Shown: one piece after another, positions 38,841 through 52,500 of the stretch | How the letters are laid out: the number at the start of each line of letters is the position of its first letter | How positions within the stretch are numbered: the stretch's first letter is position 1 | NCBI RefSeq assembly: GCF_000003605.2 | Contig: NW_003116459.1 | Span: 56,345 to 120,344, forward strand | Length of the DNA: 64,000 nucleotides | Direction: 5' to 3' | Source of the DNA: Saccoglossus kowalevskii | Taxonomy: Eukaryota > Hemichordata > Enteropneusta > Harrimaniidae | Notes under the pieces: model-generated | Databases searched by the model: none | Told to the model about the DNA's origin: nothing | The model's input: the letters and a program-made list of their open reading frames with translations, nothing else | Position numbers and translations under genes: made by a program

Positions 38841-41800
38841 GTCATTCAGCGTACAGTTTTAATTTTAATTACCAACACATTTTTAACTGCAGATCGTAGT
38901 AGATTTTTTGAACAGGCTACACAATACAGAACACAGAACAGATACAGAACCGGTCAGTGACCTTATTACATTATTTCACCACACACATAGTTGTTCTCAA
39001 TTTTTGATAAAATCGTAATTCGACAAAATTTTAATAAATACCTGGGTTGTTATAATATCTAAATAACGCGATATCCACTGAAGCGTTTTTATAAATGCTG
39101 CTAGTGTTTCATATTGTTTTTGGCACTATAAACTGATATAACGTTCACAACTTCCGGTACCATGATATACCATCAAAACAAATTCTCCCATATGTATCCT
39201 GGTCGTTTGTATTTCTAAAAATCGGACTATTGGTGTAAACTACGTCCTTGTCGCGCTTGTACATTACAGTAATGGCTGATAGTTACCATGGCGATGAATA
39301 CCACGACTGCAGACCACCCATGACTTATAACAACAAGAACGCACCAGCTTGAAATGCAATATAATTTTGTCTTACAATTTTCGTTATTATAAGTTGAATT
39401 GATCAATGTACAATTAGTTTATAGTGTGAGCCTGTCGAGTGTGTGGTTATTTCATGTACATTTGGGCCAGCTTTCGAACGTACAGAACGCATGTTATTAG
39501 ATTCATGGCTTTTTAAACAATCTCAAAGATAGCACAACCATGTGTCATCAACTACACATATTTACATACGTCACTGCAGCCCCCATTAACTCTGTCTGAC
39601 ACTATTTTCCTTAGCGATGAGTGACGTAATTTTTATCATTTTAAGTATGATTTGAGACGAACCATTGAACTTTCACATCATGGCTGTTCTCACTAGTGTG
39701 AATGCTGTTAATGTGTCAATAGTGGATCAGCAAGTCAATCAATTGATTATACTCCCGCCGGTATCATAATGACATATCTGTATTATTTTTATTTGTGTTG
39801 TATGTGACGTCTGGCATTTAGAACAGCAATGATTGTCCCACCACGAGACATAATCTACCGACTGTCAACAATAACTATTCGACACGTCTATTGTGAGATA
39901 TGTTGGTGTATCCACGGTATACGTGATTGCATACATCCATGTATTACGTTCAATTCATTCGTCACAGTGAGAATATGGAGGGTGCTATAATAATGTATGT
40001 GACGAATTTAATGTGGTTCGGAGAGATTTAAAAATTAAATTTTATTTACTTCAAGATTGTAAAAGTATGGAATCATACCCCTTAGTTCAACTAAAAATGT
40101 TTTGGCAAATATTAAAATTATTTTTATTATATTAGTTTTGTTTGTACAGGTCTGTGGTATATTGTGGTGTCATTTCTTGGTATCTTAACAATGTTCTAGG
40201 TAACATAGACTGACAAATTTATACGGTTGTAAAACTTATTATCATTTCAATTTTCCACCCTACCAAACACCCAATTTAGGCCAATGAATATTTTGTAGTC
40301 ATTCAAAGCAAATAAACAATGTTAGTAATACACGAGACACCGTAATACAATAATTGATAACATAAAAGTAGAAAAATAACTGCATTTTATTAAAAGAAAT
40401 TGTACGACGTACAGTCGCCTTCTACTATACGATGTCAAAATGTCAGCTGCTTATCAAGACCGTGCTCATGACAGCGGCTGCTTGCAAACTTTATGTAAAA
40501 GTGGCATCGCCCACAGCTGTTCATTGGTACGATATATTGCATCGAATCAAGACCCAGTAACTGCTTGTTGAACCTCACACTGACATTTTTGTCATATTTA
40601 CTTAGTGCTTGCAGACAGAAAGCTTTCTGTTCTCCCCCGATGCATCATAATATGGCAGCGTTTCTAATTGGATGTATTTTGACGAACTTCGCGATGCTCA
40701 GAGGTCGCGTTGGACATACTTTGACGCTTACTCCATGTACATCAGAGTGTCACCAGGTACCTCAAGCAAGGTTATTAATGGGAGGATAAAAAATGACGGA
40801 ACATCTATCCAATCATACTGTGATAGTAAAATCATATTCAATTAATACAATGTATTTTTCCGTCACCCACAGTGATTCATGTGTTCTCTGCTAATGACCA
40901 ATGTTTCCTATTGTTTGATGGCCTTTATCTGTCTTACAACTGAAACTTAGTACACACGTAATTCAAATCAAAAACAACAATGCATTATAAGATGATACTG
41001 CTTATCCTAATATATCGCTTGTACAAATTCATTGAAATATTCATCGACCACAATGATGAGAAAAAACACTGTGTATATTGTCTACTCTGATTTGTAAAAA
41101 AAATAAGATTTCATATTAATACTGGTATTTCTAGCCTAAATACTTTTGAATAAGTGTTAATTCGATTGGTTTCATTAGTGCCGAGGGAGTCGTGAAATCG
41201 GAATTTAGTCACAGAAAACGAATGCCGGGAAGTATTCATACCCTATTGTTGATTGTGATTTTTAATTGACCCAAACAGAATTACCTCGGTTATAGGTGCC
41301 ATTCTGAAGGTTACATAACGTTAATTACTAACTGCATTGTTTTAATGGCATGATTATTTTAGTTCACTAGCTGTCAATTTAGTTTCAGTCTACTTGTTTA
41401 CAAACAAAAAATTGTGTATTATCGATTCCACCTTAATCTTTATATGACAAAAATAATTATTAATAATATTGAAATAAATATATAAATGTGTCAATAAATC
41501 ATACAATTATCATGGAAATTCATTTAGATTTTTCAGAAGAAAAACGTAGCTAACAATGTTTCCTATACAAATGCACTGTCATTCTGCTGTGTATATTATA
41601 AGATATAAATTAGAATATGTAAAATAGTAGATATTCCGAATTGTGTTATATTTTATTTAACAAATTGAATGAATCCGGTAGCACTACCTGCACCTACTAT
41701 ATTTAAATAGGATTCTGTTTAAGTATATCCTGAAGTAGAAGGTCGGTGTCCCTATTTAGTTTTGTGAATATCGAACAAATTTTGCATATATGTAAATCCT

Positions 41801-44555
41801 TAAATATATTTACGTGATAGCGAGTGGATTTTATATTTTGTTTGTTTTTGAATGTCCTTTGTATTACAATATCGATGTCAGAATGATGTTTTGACATTAT
41901 TCAACCACATGTCCAATTACAGTAAACCTTGTGATGTAATGTTTTTATCGCCAATAAATCCGTATGTCATACATCAGCTGGTTATCAATTTGACAATTGA
42001 ACCAAAATTTGTGTCTATATTACTAATTTATTGTCAATTGTATTGTCCAGGCCTTTTACTGCCAATAAAGAATTGAAATGAATTTTGAATTAAAATTAAT
42101 AAATAATACATCGAAAAGTATTGATTTGCTATTGAGATTTCTGGCATTATCACATTTTCCAATGATAATTTTCTATTTCGATTTCACGCCTAAATAGATA
42201 TTTACATTACAACTATCCAGGTTCTCATTATAGTACATACATTGGTTCATGCGTCGAGCAAGCGTTGTTAACGTGAAAGTGTCATTTCAATCCTATACAT
42301 TTTCGCATGAATTGACTTGAAAGATTACTTACTCACATTACTAGCATGCATCTATAGTTACATGTAAACTTTGCACTGTGCCACTAGAGGGTCGGCAGGT
42401 CAGTTATTCGTCCACGGCAGTCATACGTGTATAGTTTAGTCTAACTGGATAAAAGTGCACATATAACGCAGGTCACATGATCTTTTAGCAATTACTGCAA
42501 GTGCATATGTTATATTTTAAATGTAAGTCCCTATAAACTGGTGGGTTGCCATACAATCTGTTTTGTGTGTATGTCTTTAATGTATTGTAATTGTCATCAC
42601 GTATATCTTAGAAGTATTCAAATACACTGTTAAAACTAACATGTAATACTATACCTACTTAGCACATGTACGGCGTACATAGTAAAAGACAAGTTATTTT
42701 ACACTAATACAAACAATGAAACAAATTGCATTACATATGTACTGTTTGCGGTCTAGTATAAACTGTGTAATGTATAGTCATTATATATATATAGTATTTT
42801 GCTTTAAGTAAATGTTACTTCTGATCAACATCGTGGGGAAACGTGACTAACATCAAATAATCTGCACTGCATACAGACATATGCATACAAAGTGCACAAT
42901 GCCTTAGGTGGAATAAATCAGTTAGTGAATATTGGTACATTCTTCAAAGTATTCTTCTGAGTATGCAAATCACTGCTGATTCAATGTATAATGTATTATC
43001 AATGGATTGATTTTATACATTATGGCAATCAATGCGTGCGATACGTTATGCGTATAATTCTTGCGACGCTATGCAACCTCTCACAACTCCATGGATCAAC
43101 ATCGATATTGACATTCTTTCCTGTATATCATATTTGTGTAATCATTTTAAATGTTCAGAATTAACTAATTGTACGTTTCATGGCTATATAGTCAGAGTCT
43201 CAGGGGGAAATCTCAAGACACGTGACATAAATCACTTATAATACTCTTTTATTGACATGCTATATGACCATACACGTCTATCTGACTTTCAAGTACTTGA
43301 TTAAAAATATATACCCTCTTCCACCAAATAACGTGACTTTACTAACGTGCATAAGTATCAACATTCTTTAGTGATAGTTTCGTGATTTTGTTCTAATAAA
43401 TCCAAGTGGTACCGATTGTACCAAACACTAGACAATTGATAATAATACTTTATTTATTTGCAACTTTTTTTCTATTTTTTGGCCATTTTGAAATCGGCTT
43501 AAGGACGCTTTATTCGACAATCCTTATTCGACCTATATTTGCAGGGATGGTACATTTGTAACACTATTTCAATAACATTCAAATTACGAGTATATTATTT
43601 TTTTTTAATTGTAATAAACCATTGATTGTTTTAAATATTGATTTTTGGTTACGTTTATTTATTGCGGATGCCTGGCTTTAATACATCTGCAGCCCCGAAG
43701 ACATGTTTAGTATGGAAATATATTTATTTGATTATTCAAAGTGTCTTTAAGTTGAGCATGAATAATAAAAAACAACTGACTGATGTTAGTTTATCAGAAA
43801 TGCTTTGGTAGAGCAGGTTGTACAATCGCAATGTTTATTACATATTAATATTTTATTGTTCTTGTGTTAGCTGTAATATTCAGATAATTTCAATGACGGA
43901 TGCTTTGCTGTTCGCATCAAAGTGAACCTATATTGTCACCCTTGACAACGTGAAAATTCAAGAAAAATTCAAAATGAGTGCGTGGGTGTGTTCAACTAAA
44001 AATACAAGTTAACTATGTTACATACTGGGCACAATGATGACGTGTTTCAAGTACGAGTATGTACAGTCGGTCTGTGTGTATTAATATATTACAATGCTGT
44101 TGAATTCAAGTTGTTAGTCTACAATAACAATCCGCCCGCTGTAGTTGATCTATTGGGGGAGAAGATTATTCATTTTTATACCAATATGATATTGTTGACG
44201 TTGGCATGACATTCGCGCTTTTGTCCAAATTGTTATTTGACAATAATAAACCCATGATACGGTGACGGTAGTTCGTCCGCCAATAAGTGAAGGATTTATA
44301 TTGCATATGTTCACAATTTACTTACAATATTTACTATATATTGTCACGTGACTAATGGGAAGGATAAATCGCAATATATTTACAAGGACACTATATTGGC
44401 AGGAACGTGGCGGTTACAAAATGGCGTGTAATGGATGTAAATGAGATTGCCTACTGTCTGAGTAGCTGATAAACCTCGATATAATACATTCGTTTATACC
44501 ACTAAATAATAGGTATGGTATATATAATTCATGAAAGCTGATATTATGTTAGCAT
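38841..44555. other. Unique AT-rich DNA, no gene seen
   Basis: Frames of up to 74 codons only, none with recognisable content or splice structure. No repeats stand out. Confidence 0.55.
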
Positions 44556-45020
44556 AATACCATATGGCTGAATCACACAATACCATATGGCTGAATCACA
44601 CAATACCATATGGCTGAATCACACAATACCATATGGCTGAATCACACAATACCATATGGCTGAATCACACAATACCATATGGCTGAATCACACAATACCA
44701 TATGGCTGAATCACACAATACCATATGGCTGAATCACACAATACCATATGGCTGAATCACACAATACCATATGGCTGAATCACACAATACCATATGGCTG
44801 AATCACACAATACCATATGGCTGAATCACACAATACCATATGGCTGAATCACACAATACCATATGGCTGAATCACATAATACCATATGGCTGAATCACAC
44901 AATACCATATGGCTGAATCACATAATACCATATGGCTGAATCACACAATACCATATGGCTGAATCACACAATACCATATGGCTGAATCACATAATACCAT
45001 ATGGCTGAATCACACAATAC
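44556..45020. repeat. 23-bp near-perfect array with CCATATGG core, 20 copies
   Basis: CATATGGCTGAATCACA recurs at exactly 23-base steps from 44561 to 44998 (20 copies, no indels). The only internal variation is C or T in CACACAAT/CACATAAT. This homogeneity implies very recent expansion or strong gene conversion. Each unit contains the palindrome CCATATGG and therefore an E-box-type CATATG, all on the same helical spacing of just over two turns. Confidence 0.98.
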
Positions 45021-45940
45021 AATGTGAACTTCAAGAAAACAATAGATCGCATTGAGTGTAAGTAGTAAAGATTTAACACAATATCTGTAAATTCAACATA
45101 CGCGTTTAGCGCCCTCTATAGGATACAACTATATAGCATTCACTTAAAACTGATTTAAATACGTTTATTTGCACAGCTTGTAACAGAACTTTATCATATC
45201 ACACAGCAAATCAACAATTATATTTGCAATGACGTCATCTATTGACAGGATGGCGTGACAAGGCAGATAATGCCACCTTTTACAGTTACATCCAATTACA
45301 TATGGGGTTTGAATAACTGGTTTTCTTTTAGTTTGTCCTATTACACCCTCCCCTGGTTATTTCACACCGACAATTCTATGCTTGTTCTGATACAATGAAT
45401 TATTCAAAACCAGCACTCACACTCTGAGATTGGGTTCTGGTGAGATAATGAACTCAAGGAGATAAATCTATTTTGTAATAGCAACTCTGGTTCAATCACT
45501 CTCCGCTGGTGGTCTCTCCCGACTTTTTGAAGGTCGCATTCATAACGCATTTATGCTTTGTCTATGATTGCAGTTAAGCTATATATATAGTTTCACCTTT
45601 ACCACTCGCAAAGAATTATGTATTTTGAGAATAATTGTGTGTCTCATATCCCTTTGTTGCTGTCCCTTGGTAGCATATCCTGAAAATACTGAACATCGAA
45701 TGGCATTGTAATTGTTTTAACTTCACTGTAGCATAACAATGGTACACAGAATATACACACAGTGGCTGAGGACTCAGTATGTTATCGCCCCGATTCTGAT
45801 GACGCATATCAAATTAACTGTAGTTTGACATTTTGCATAAATGATCTCACTGAACTTAAGCAAGTGTACGAAATTCGTATTGCCAAGAGACGGTATTGGT
45901 TAAGTTCATGAATGTATACTGATTTCTTAGTATGTTTGGT

Positions 45941-45967
45941 CATAGACCCTCCAGTAGAGGGTCTATG
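45941..45967. repeat. Perfect short hairpin, 11-bp stem
   Basis: CATAGACCCTC, loop CAGTA, GAGGGTCTATG. A perfect 11-bp stem with a 5-base loop, 88 bases left of the ATAA tract at 46055. It may be the end of a foldback element, a structured RNA or chance. No run of T follows, so it is not a simple terminator. Confidence 0.7.
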
Positions 45968-46054
45968 GTTTGGTGAATAAAATCCGTTTAGTGTTTCGCC
46001 ACGTAAATGAACGCATTTTATTCGTAATTGAATTTGAGTATCGTAAAAAGTATC

Positions 46055-46246
<192 letters not shown>

Positions 46247-47278
46247 TTCGGATAGTAAAACTTCTCCGTGAAACTGCATTCATTTTGAGAAAGTATACTC
46301 CCCCTAATGTCTATGAGGTCAAACATTGTCGCGCGCAACGCAGCCATGCAGACGGCGAATTAAAACTCGATATTCATTTTCATGGGATATTTCATTTAGG
46401 CCGAATTCTGAATATATTTCATCTCAGTAGTAATAACGTAGAGATGGTTAAACCCGATAACAGCATCAGATAATATTAGTAGGTACATCGAGTGTAATTA
46501 ATTCAGCTTATCATGTCTCCCTGTAAAACCCGGAAGTAAGTTGCGCTTTTACGTACGGTCCCTTGACAATTGCCATGATCGTTTATCATCTATGTTGGTT
46601 TGAAGCAATTGACGATTGATACATATCTATGAGTACGACCCTGAACTTGTTATAAAACAATCGACCAGGTTTAATGGCGCCTGCAACGGCCGCTGTTGCT
46701 ATTATGCAAATTTTGATTACTATTAAATGTTAAGATAACAACGGGAAAATGAATACCAAGACTAAAACCAAGAACAGTAAACTATTATTCCTTCGAAACA
46801 AAATAAAACGTTGTTATTTCAAATTGGTCTGGAATAAATGCATAGTAAAGAACTTTAATTTGCTTGAAATATCCTTCTGAGATTAGATTGTTGTCATATA
46901 TGTTACGTTGTGAGGCATGTTTGAATTATTATGTTAATATTCATGTTAAGGGCCAATGCTGAGGTAGAACACTTACATGTTGATGGTATACTGCCATATG
47001 TTAAATCGCAGTTTGCATACAATTCGGATATAGGATTCTGCCTAATTGTTAAAGTAGTCATTGCTTAAAGCTACCGTATGACATTCTATATTGTAACCTG
47101 ACCGTCTTTTATGCTCTAAATACTTACGCGAGTTTGACATTCAATTATCTTGTTATATTTTACTTTGTGTTGTAACAAACTTGCAAATACAAGGTTGCGT
47201 TCATGAAAACAATTTTCCGTTTTTTATATTACATACACAGTTTTCAAACAAATCGGATTTTGCAGCGCGTATACAAAC

Positions 47279-47464
47279 CTACGTTTTCCTCGTATTGTTG
47301 CATTCCACTCCAGATGCATTAAACCATTTGTTCTTAGCATTAAAATGAATGCATCTCATATTGCATTTTGACGTCTCTGAGATCCTATGTGCCTCGAGTA
47401 TTCGTTTCAGCTTGTCATCGTCAAAATTATTTAATGTGGACGGACACATCCATCGCTGACCCAT
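47279..47464 (-). CDS. Possible exon, Cys-containing, unrecognised
   Basis: On the minus strand, MGQRWMCPSTLNNFDDDKLK, then RILEAHRISETSKCNMRCIH, then FNAKNKWFNASGVECNN, then a stop after 61 codons. GTCAG precedes the coding-like part as a possible acceptor, and AAAAC/GTAGGT at the end looks like a donor, so it may be an internal exon rather than a full ORF. Four cysteines (C, CxxxC, C) suggest an extracellular type of peptide, but I recognise no domain. Confidence 0.23.
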   Translation of the reverse strand: MGQRWMCPSTLNNFDDDKLKRILEAHRISETSKCNMRCIHFNAKNKWFNASGVECNNTRKT

Positions 47465-49537
47465 ATGCAATGGCAACCTATTCTCCGCACAGATTGATAT
47501 GTAAATCGGAAGCTTTGCATGCCGAGAAATGAAATGAATGACAATGTGTTTACAGATAATATGTAAATATTAATGAAGCAGTTGCAATTTTCATATATAT
47601 TTCAATTTATATATATATATATTTCTACGATAGCTCAAGTCGAATTTATCCAGCCCGCGCCCTACTCTAGCATCTAAACTACACGTCAGAGGTCGTGTCA
47701 AATATGTGTCAAAATATAATTGGACTACCAAACATTTACCGCTGGCATTATTAAATTTATAACAAGTGCGTTGGAAAAACGTCGCCAAAGGCGTCCTCTG
47801 AAATGAAACGCCAGCCGTGGGAACCCATGCACTCTATGTTATTTGCTTTATTTATACTTCATTTAGTTTGAAAATAACTGTCCATTTCGTGTGGTTATCT
47901 ACATCAACGTCACGTTTATCATCAGTTTCACCTGTCCACAGTGACTTATCAGTGATGGTCACGTGAGTGCAAATATTGCCGTTACGGGATAATAATAATG
48001 TGGTTAAGATTTTAAGTAATTTGAACACCTTGAGCCTCCTTGTCATTTTACCAAAATGTCATATGATGTGTCACGTGGTATGGCGATATCTAATGTTGCC
48101 ATGAAACTATATATTTAAATCGATTAGATTCTTCTCTTAAAAAACCAACAATTCTATTTCAAGTTAAGTTTAGTTTATGTACTCATTGGTGTTATTCATA
48201 ATGTTCACGACAAGGTGATATCTACAGGCCCGATATCGGATTTAAATTTTACACATAAATAATATGTTCATTTTATGTCATTCTCTTAGCAACCTAGAAA
48301 GACCTCCGACATTTAACACTCCCCTAGTAACCATAGTATCGAACTAACGTTTCCCAGTACGTTACCATGGAGACAAAGTGGATGATTATCGCAATAATTA
48401 TTCCAATAAATTAAATTCATTAGGCCACCAGTAGACCAAACCAGAATACTCGAATATCTTTTGTGAAAGCGTAGTGTATCAGTGAGCCCTAATCATACCA
48501 CTAATCTAATTCTATGTGGAAATTGTGGATAAAACATAGGATAATTGGAATCTACGTCTAGGTCAATCCCCGTTTCGTTACTGTCGATTTAGTTTGAAAC
48601 ATTTTGAAGGAAAGATTAAACGCGAAGATGCAATAAGCCAGAGGGGAGTATTTCCATATAACAACATTAACGGGAATTACGTGAAATAAAGTATATCTAT
48701 TGTACTGTGAATCAGTTGAAATTGTGTTATGGTTATGTTGCTGTAGGTGTTTTCTCTCGAGCACGCGTATATAGGGCGTCTTTTTTTATTTGAATTAGAT
48801 GAACAGATTTAGATTGCCACGTCTACAAGTAAATGGCGGTTACGTCATTAGTGCCACACCGCGATGTATACGATGTGGCTTAAACACCGAATACTAGTCA
48901 TATGGGTTGCATTATTTACATGTAGGATTATATATCTATTTTAGAAGTTCACCACCTATCCAAGAAAACAACAATAATCTTAATGCGGAGCAACCATATC
49001 ATTTGCACAGTTAAATCAGATTTACCAGCATTGCATATCATCGTTTGATTAAACATTGTTGTATTTGACATAACGTAACGTTATCATTGTTTGCATCGAG
49101 TGTACATTATTATTGGATTTTGGTTTATATACGTTCATTTCACACAGGAAGTTTATATTTATCAGCTTTCATCGTCCTTTCAATATTTCACTTAGATATG
49201 ACACATATATTGAAATTGATATTATAAACTTTAATCGCTTGACCCAGTTTTTCATTATTGGCCTAGATTGAGCATTATAAAATGTTTTAGCGTTTGGGAA
49301 GTTCTTCGCAACAGATGCACAACGTGCAGAGATCCAGCTTCCCAAATGTACTTACGTCTCTAATGACATCGAAAAATCAGTTTATAAATTACATATCGAT
49401 GAAACATTAGCTATTTGAGAATATTCAGTGTCAGTTGTATTTTTGGAAACATCGAATTACAACAGAGAATAGTACTATAAGGGATGAATTACTATTTTAA
49501 ACGCTGACCTTGCTGTACTGTATAAAGCTTGTCGAAT

Positions 49538-49550
49538 CCCCCCCCCCCCC
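49538..49550. repeat. Poly-C tract (13 C)
   Basis: A second pure C run, similar in length to that at 17721. Flanking sequences are unrelated. Confidence 0.95.
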
Positions 49551-52500
49551 TGCGTGTACGAATTACAATGCAATGGGTGATTATATGAGTTAGATGGGCT
49601 AACATGGTTTACACACAATCAGATTAACTATAATAGTGGTACCAATCACCGTAATCACCGTATAAGTAAATTTATTTAATTTCCAAAATAAATTTCTATT
49701 TCATCCACATTGGCCTGTAAACTGAAATTAACAACCTTGAGGCGGAGGGGAAGTACGTCATCGCTGTGATTATCATTATTCAACAGCGTAGAAGCATTGC
49801 GTTTAATTTTGCATTAAAGATGCAATCAGGCATGAAACCTAATGCCTTTGCAGGGTCATGAGTTTCCTTCTATTTTAATAAACTGTAATCGTTTAACAAG
49901 TCTCTACCGTCACTTTACTATTTGCATACTATGTCGTTGTGTACAATGCACATATATATGTATTTCATAATATCATGTAGTTCTGTCTAAAAAAATTACG
50001 GCGAAATTACTTTCTCTTTATTATGTAACCCAAGTCTTAGTAATCTGATTGGTCTATGCATGCCAATTGAATTTTTGACAATCTGGCAATATCTGAACCC
50101 ATTGATGGTTTGCACTATATCTCACGAATGTTTATTATGAATTATTCGGATATTTATGATAATTTCATATGTCTGCTAAAATACGTAAGGTACCACTTCT
50201 AATTCTTTTAAACTCGCACTGTAAGCTCGTTTCTTCTATATCTGGCGAGCCATGTAATAAGAAAATGACCGTAATAGGTGTTTTTAATCAGTAATCATTA
50301 ATGCAAATGAGATATAAAACACTCTCAGGAGACGTCAATACGCGTTCATAAATTACGGTTCCAGTGTGTTAGCTTCTAGCTTTTAGAACACGTGACACGG
50401 GTATATGGGATAAACAGGATATCGAATTCGTGATTCTCAATATAAGATAAACTCGTCTAATAATTTTTATTTGTCCCTCGTCTATGTTTGAAATAAATTT
50501 ATATCACATTTACTAAATTTGAGTCATTCGTGTGATATTTTCTATATATCCTTCTTTCCATTTTCAACACATAAGTAGACGTGCACTTCAGATTATTGTA
50601 GTATTTACACATTTCAATATGACTTTAGCTTATGCCAATAATACTTACTTTTCAGTATATAATAGAGTTATAAGTGTATACTTTCCGAATTGTTCTGAAA
50701 ATACCTTTCATTTGTAATTATATTATGCTGTGATAAATGGAAAGGCAATCTCATTAAGCGCGGTCCAAGTGGCTTTTTTTTTGCTGAAGACCTACATATG
50801 AACTATGCAACTGTGACACCGACAACCACTCAGAGTATCTTGTTTGTAAATTACGTTGATACGTCTTCGTCACTGTCAGTTGCTATCGTAAATATTCTCT
50901 TATGTCAACATTGGGAAAGGACTTTTTATTATAAGAATAGTGTTAGACGGTCTGAGCATACAATATAATTGTGACATTCGATTGTAAACGGATGTTTGAA
51001 AAAAATGGTCGCTCGCTTAATAAATAGTAATTGCTTACACACGATAATGTGGTGATGATCTTATATAATAGTTTTGATACATAACATACACATGTATATG
51101 TTTTATTTTTGTTTTAATATATCCAACAAGACTAAATTCCAGCTATAGGCTTGAAATACAGGTTATTCTAAACAAAGATGATACACCAAGAACAAAATTA
51201 ACAAACATAACATATAATGTACAAATTGTATTGCAAGGCGTACTAAAAACGTCCCATGAGGGTGAATAATTTGACAAACGTAATCCTATGTTATTGAAAC
51301 TGTCAGTACAGCGCATATGTGGAGACAATTTACGACTATTTGTGTTGTGTAAAACTCTACTGAGAGCAGAAAGATGGAATGAATGACTTCGTGCAAATGA
51401 CTACACCCGTCTGTTAGGATGACTTGTGGCATATTGATTGACGTTTGGTCACTTGATACCCATGTGGCGTACACAATCCTGGTACAACGGTTTTTTTCAG
51501 GATCGATCTGCATCTACTATATATACCAGTGACAACATGGATATACTGTAGACTTCTTAATATTCTGAATAGAATATCGATCAAATAATTAGATTGCGAA
51601 ATCGTCTCGAACAAAATATACGCTGAATACAGTAACGTAGTTAGCCTATATGCAAAAAATAACAATCGTGCAATCTTTGAGGGGTTTATTATTAAAGAAA
51701 ATAGTTTAGTGTCAATATTGATATACGATGATCTAGTGTCATTGTGAGTAAATGTGTACAAGCATAAATAACAGATCGCTGATTAGTCAGTCTCAGCTAT
51801 TAAAATATTATTATTCATTTTTGTTAATTAAATCGCTAATAATTAAACGTAACCTATTTAGTTTATCCTGTAATTTCACCATGCCAATAAACTTTCCTAT
51901 GTGATGCGTGTGGTGGGAAAAGACCGAACAAACGTATATGGCGGTGCTTCGCAAAATAAAATTTATTAAATAAAGAATTTTAATAATTTAATTGTAAGGA
52001 ATGGTCCATGCATAAATGTGTTAGACTTGGTACCAGCAATGTCACAGTATGGTACCGTATGCGAATGTTGGATATTAGCGGCAAATATTATATGATATAG
52101 CATGCAGTTGCGTGTAATATGCACTGACAAAACGAAACTGAAATTACATAGAGGACCATGCCAGTTGTTGTTAATTCATATTCGGATTCAGAAATATAAT
52201 ATGTTTTTCGCACAAAGCCATATCCGATACTCTTGACGAAATAAGATTGCTCATTAATTATAATTATTCTTTATCACGTGCAAAAGCATATTTGTCTTCG
52301 CAATAACATATAGTACGTGAGAAAGTCATTTTACGCTCTGGTGTTACGTGTCCGAGGTGACTATATACAGTATAACAATATAGGCACAATATGTTTGAAA
52401 CTATTAAACGCTTTACAATAAACACAAACTGATGATCTGGCGTGTGTATTATGTATTACCATGTATCTCAATCATAACAATATTATACGCATATGTACAT

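Noticed and set aside
45050-45600. Possible retroelement long terminal repeat
   Set aside because: The stretch has a different texture, but I found no paired copy, primer site or coding region, so no viral or LTR fossil can be supported.
51286-51761. Overlapping minus frames of 115 and 75 codons
   Set aside because: Two different frames over the same DNA, biased composition and no recognisable domain or splice site.
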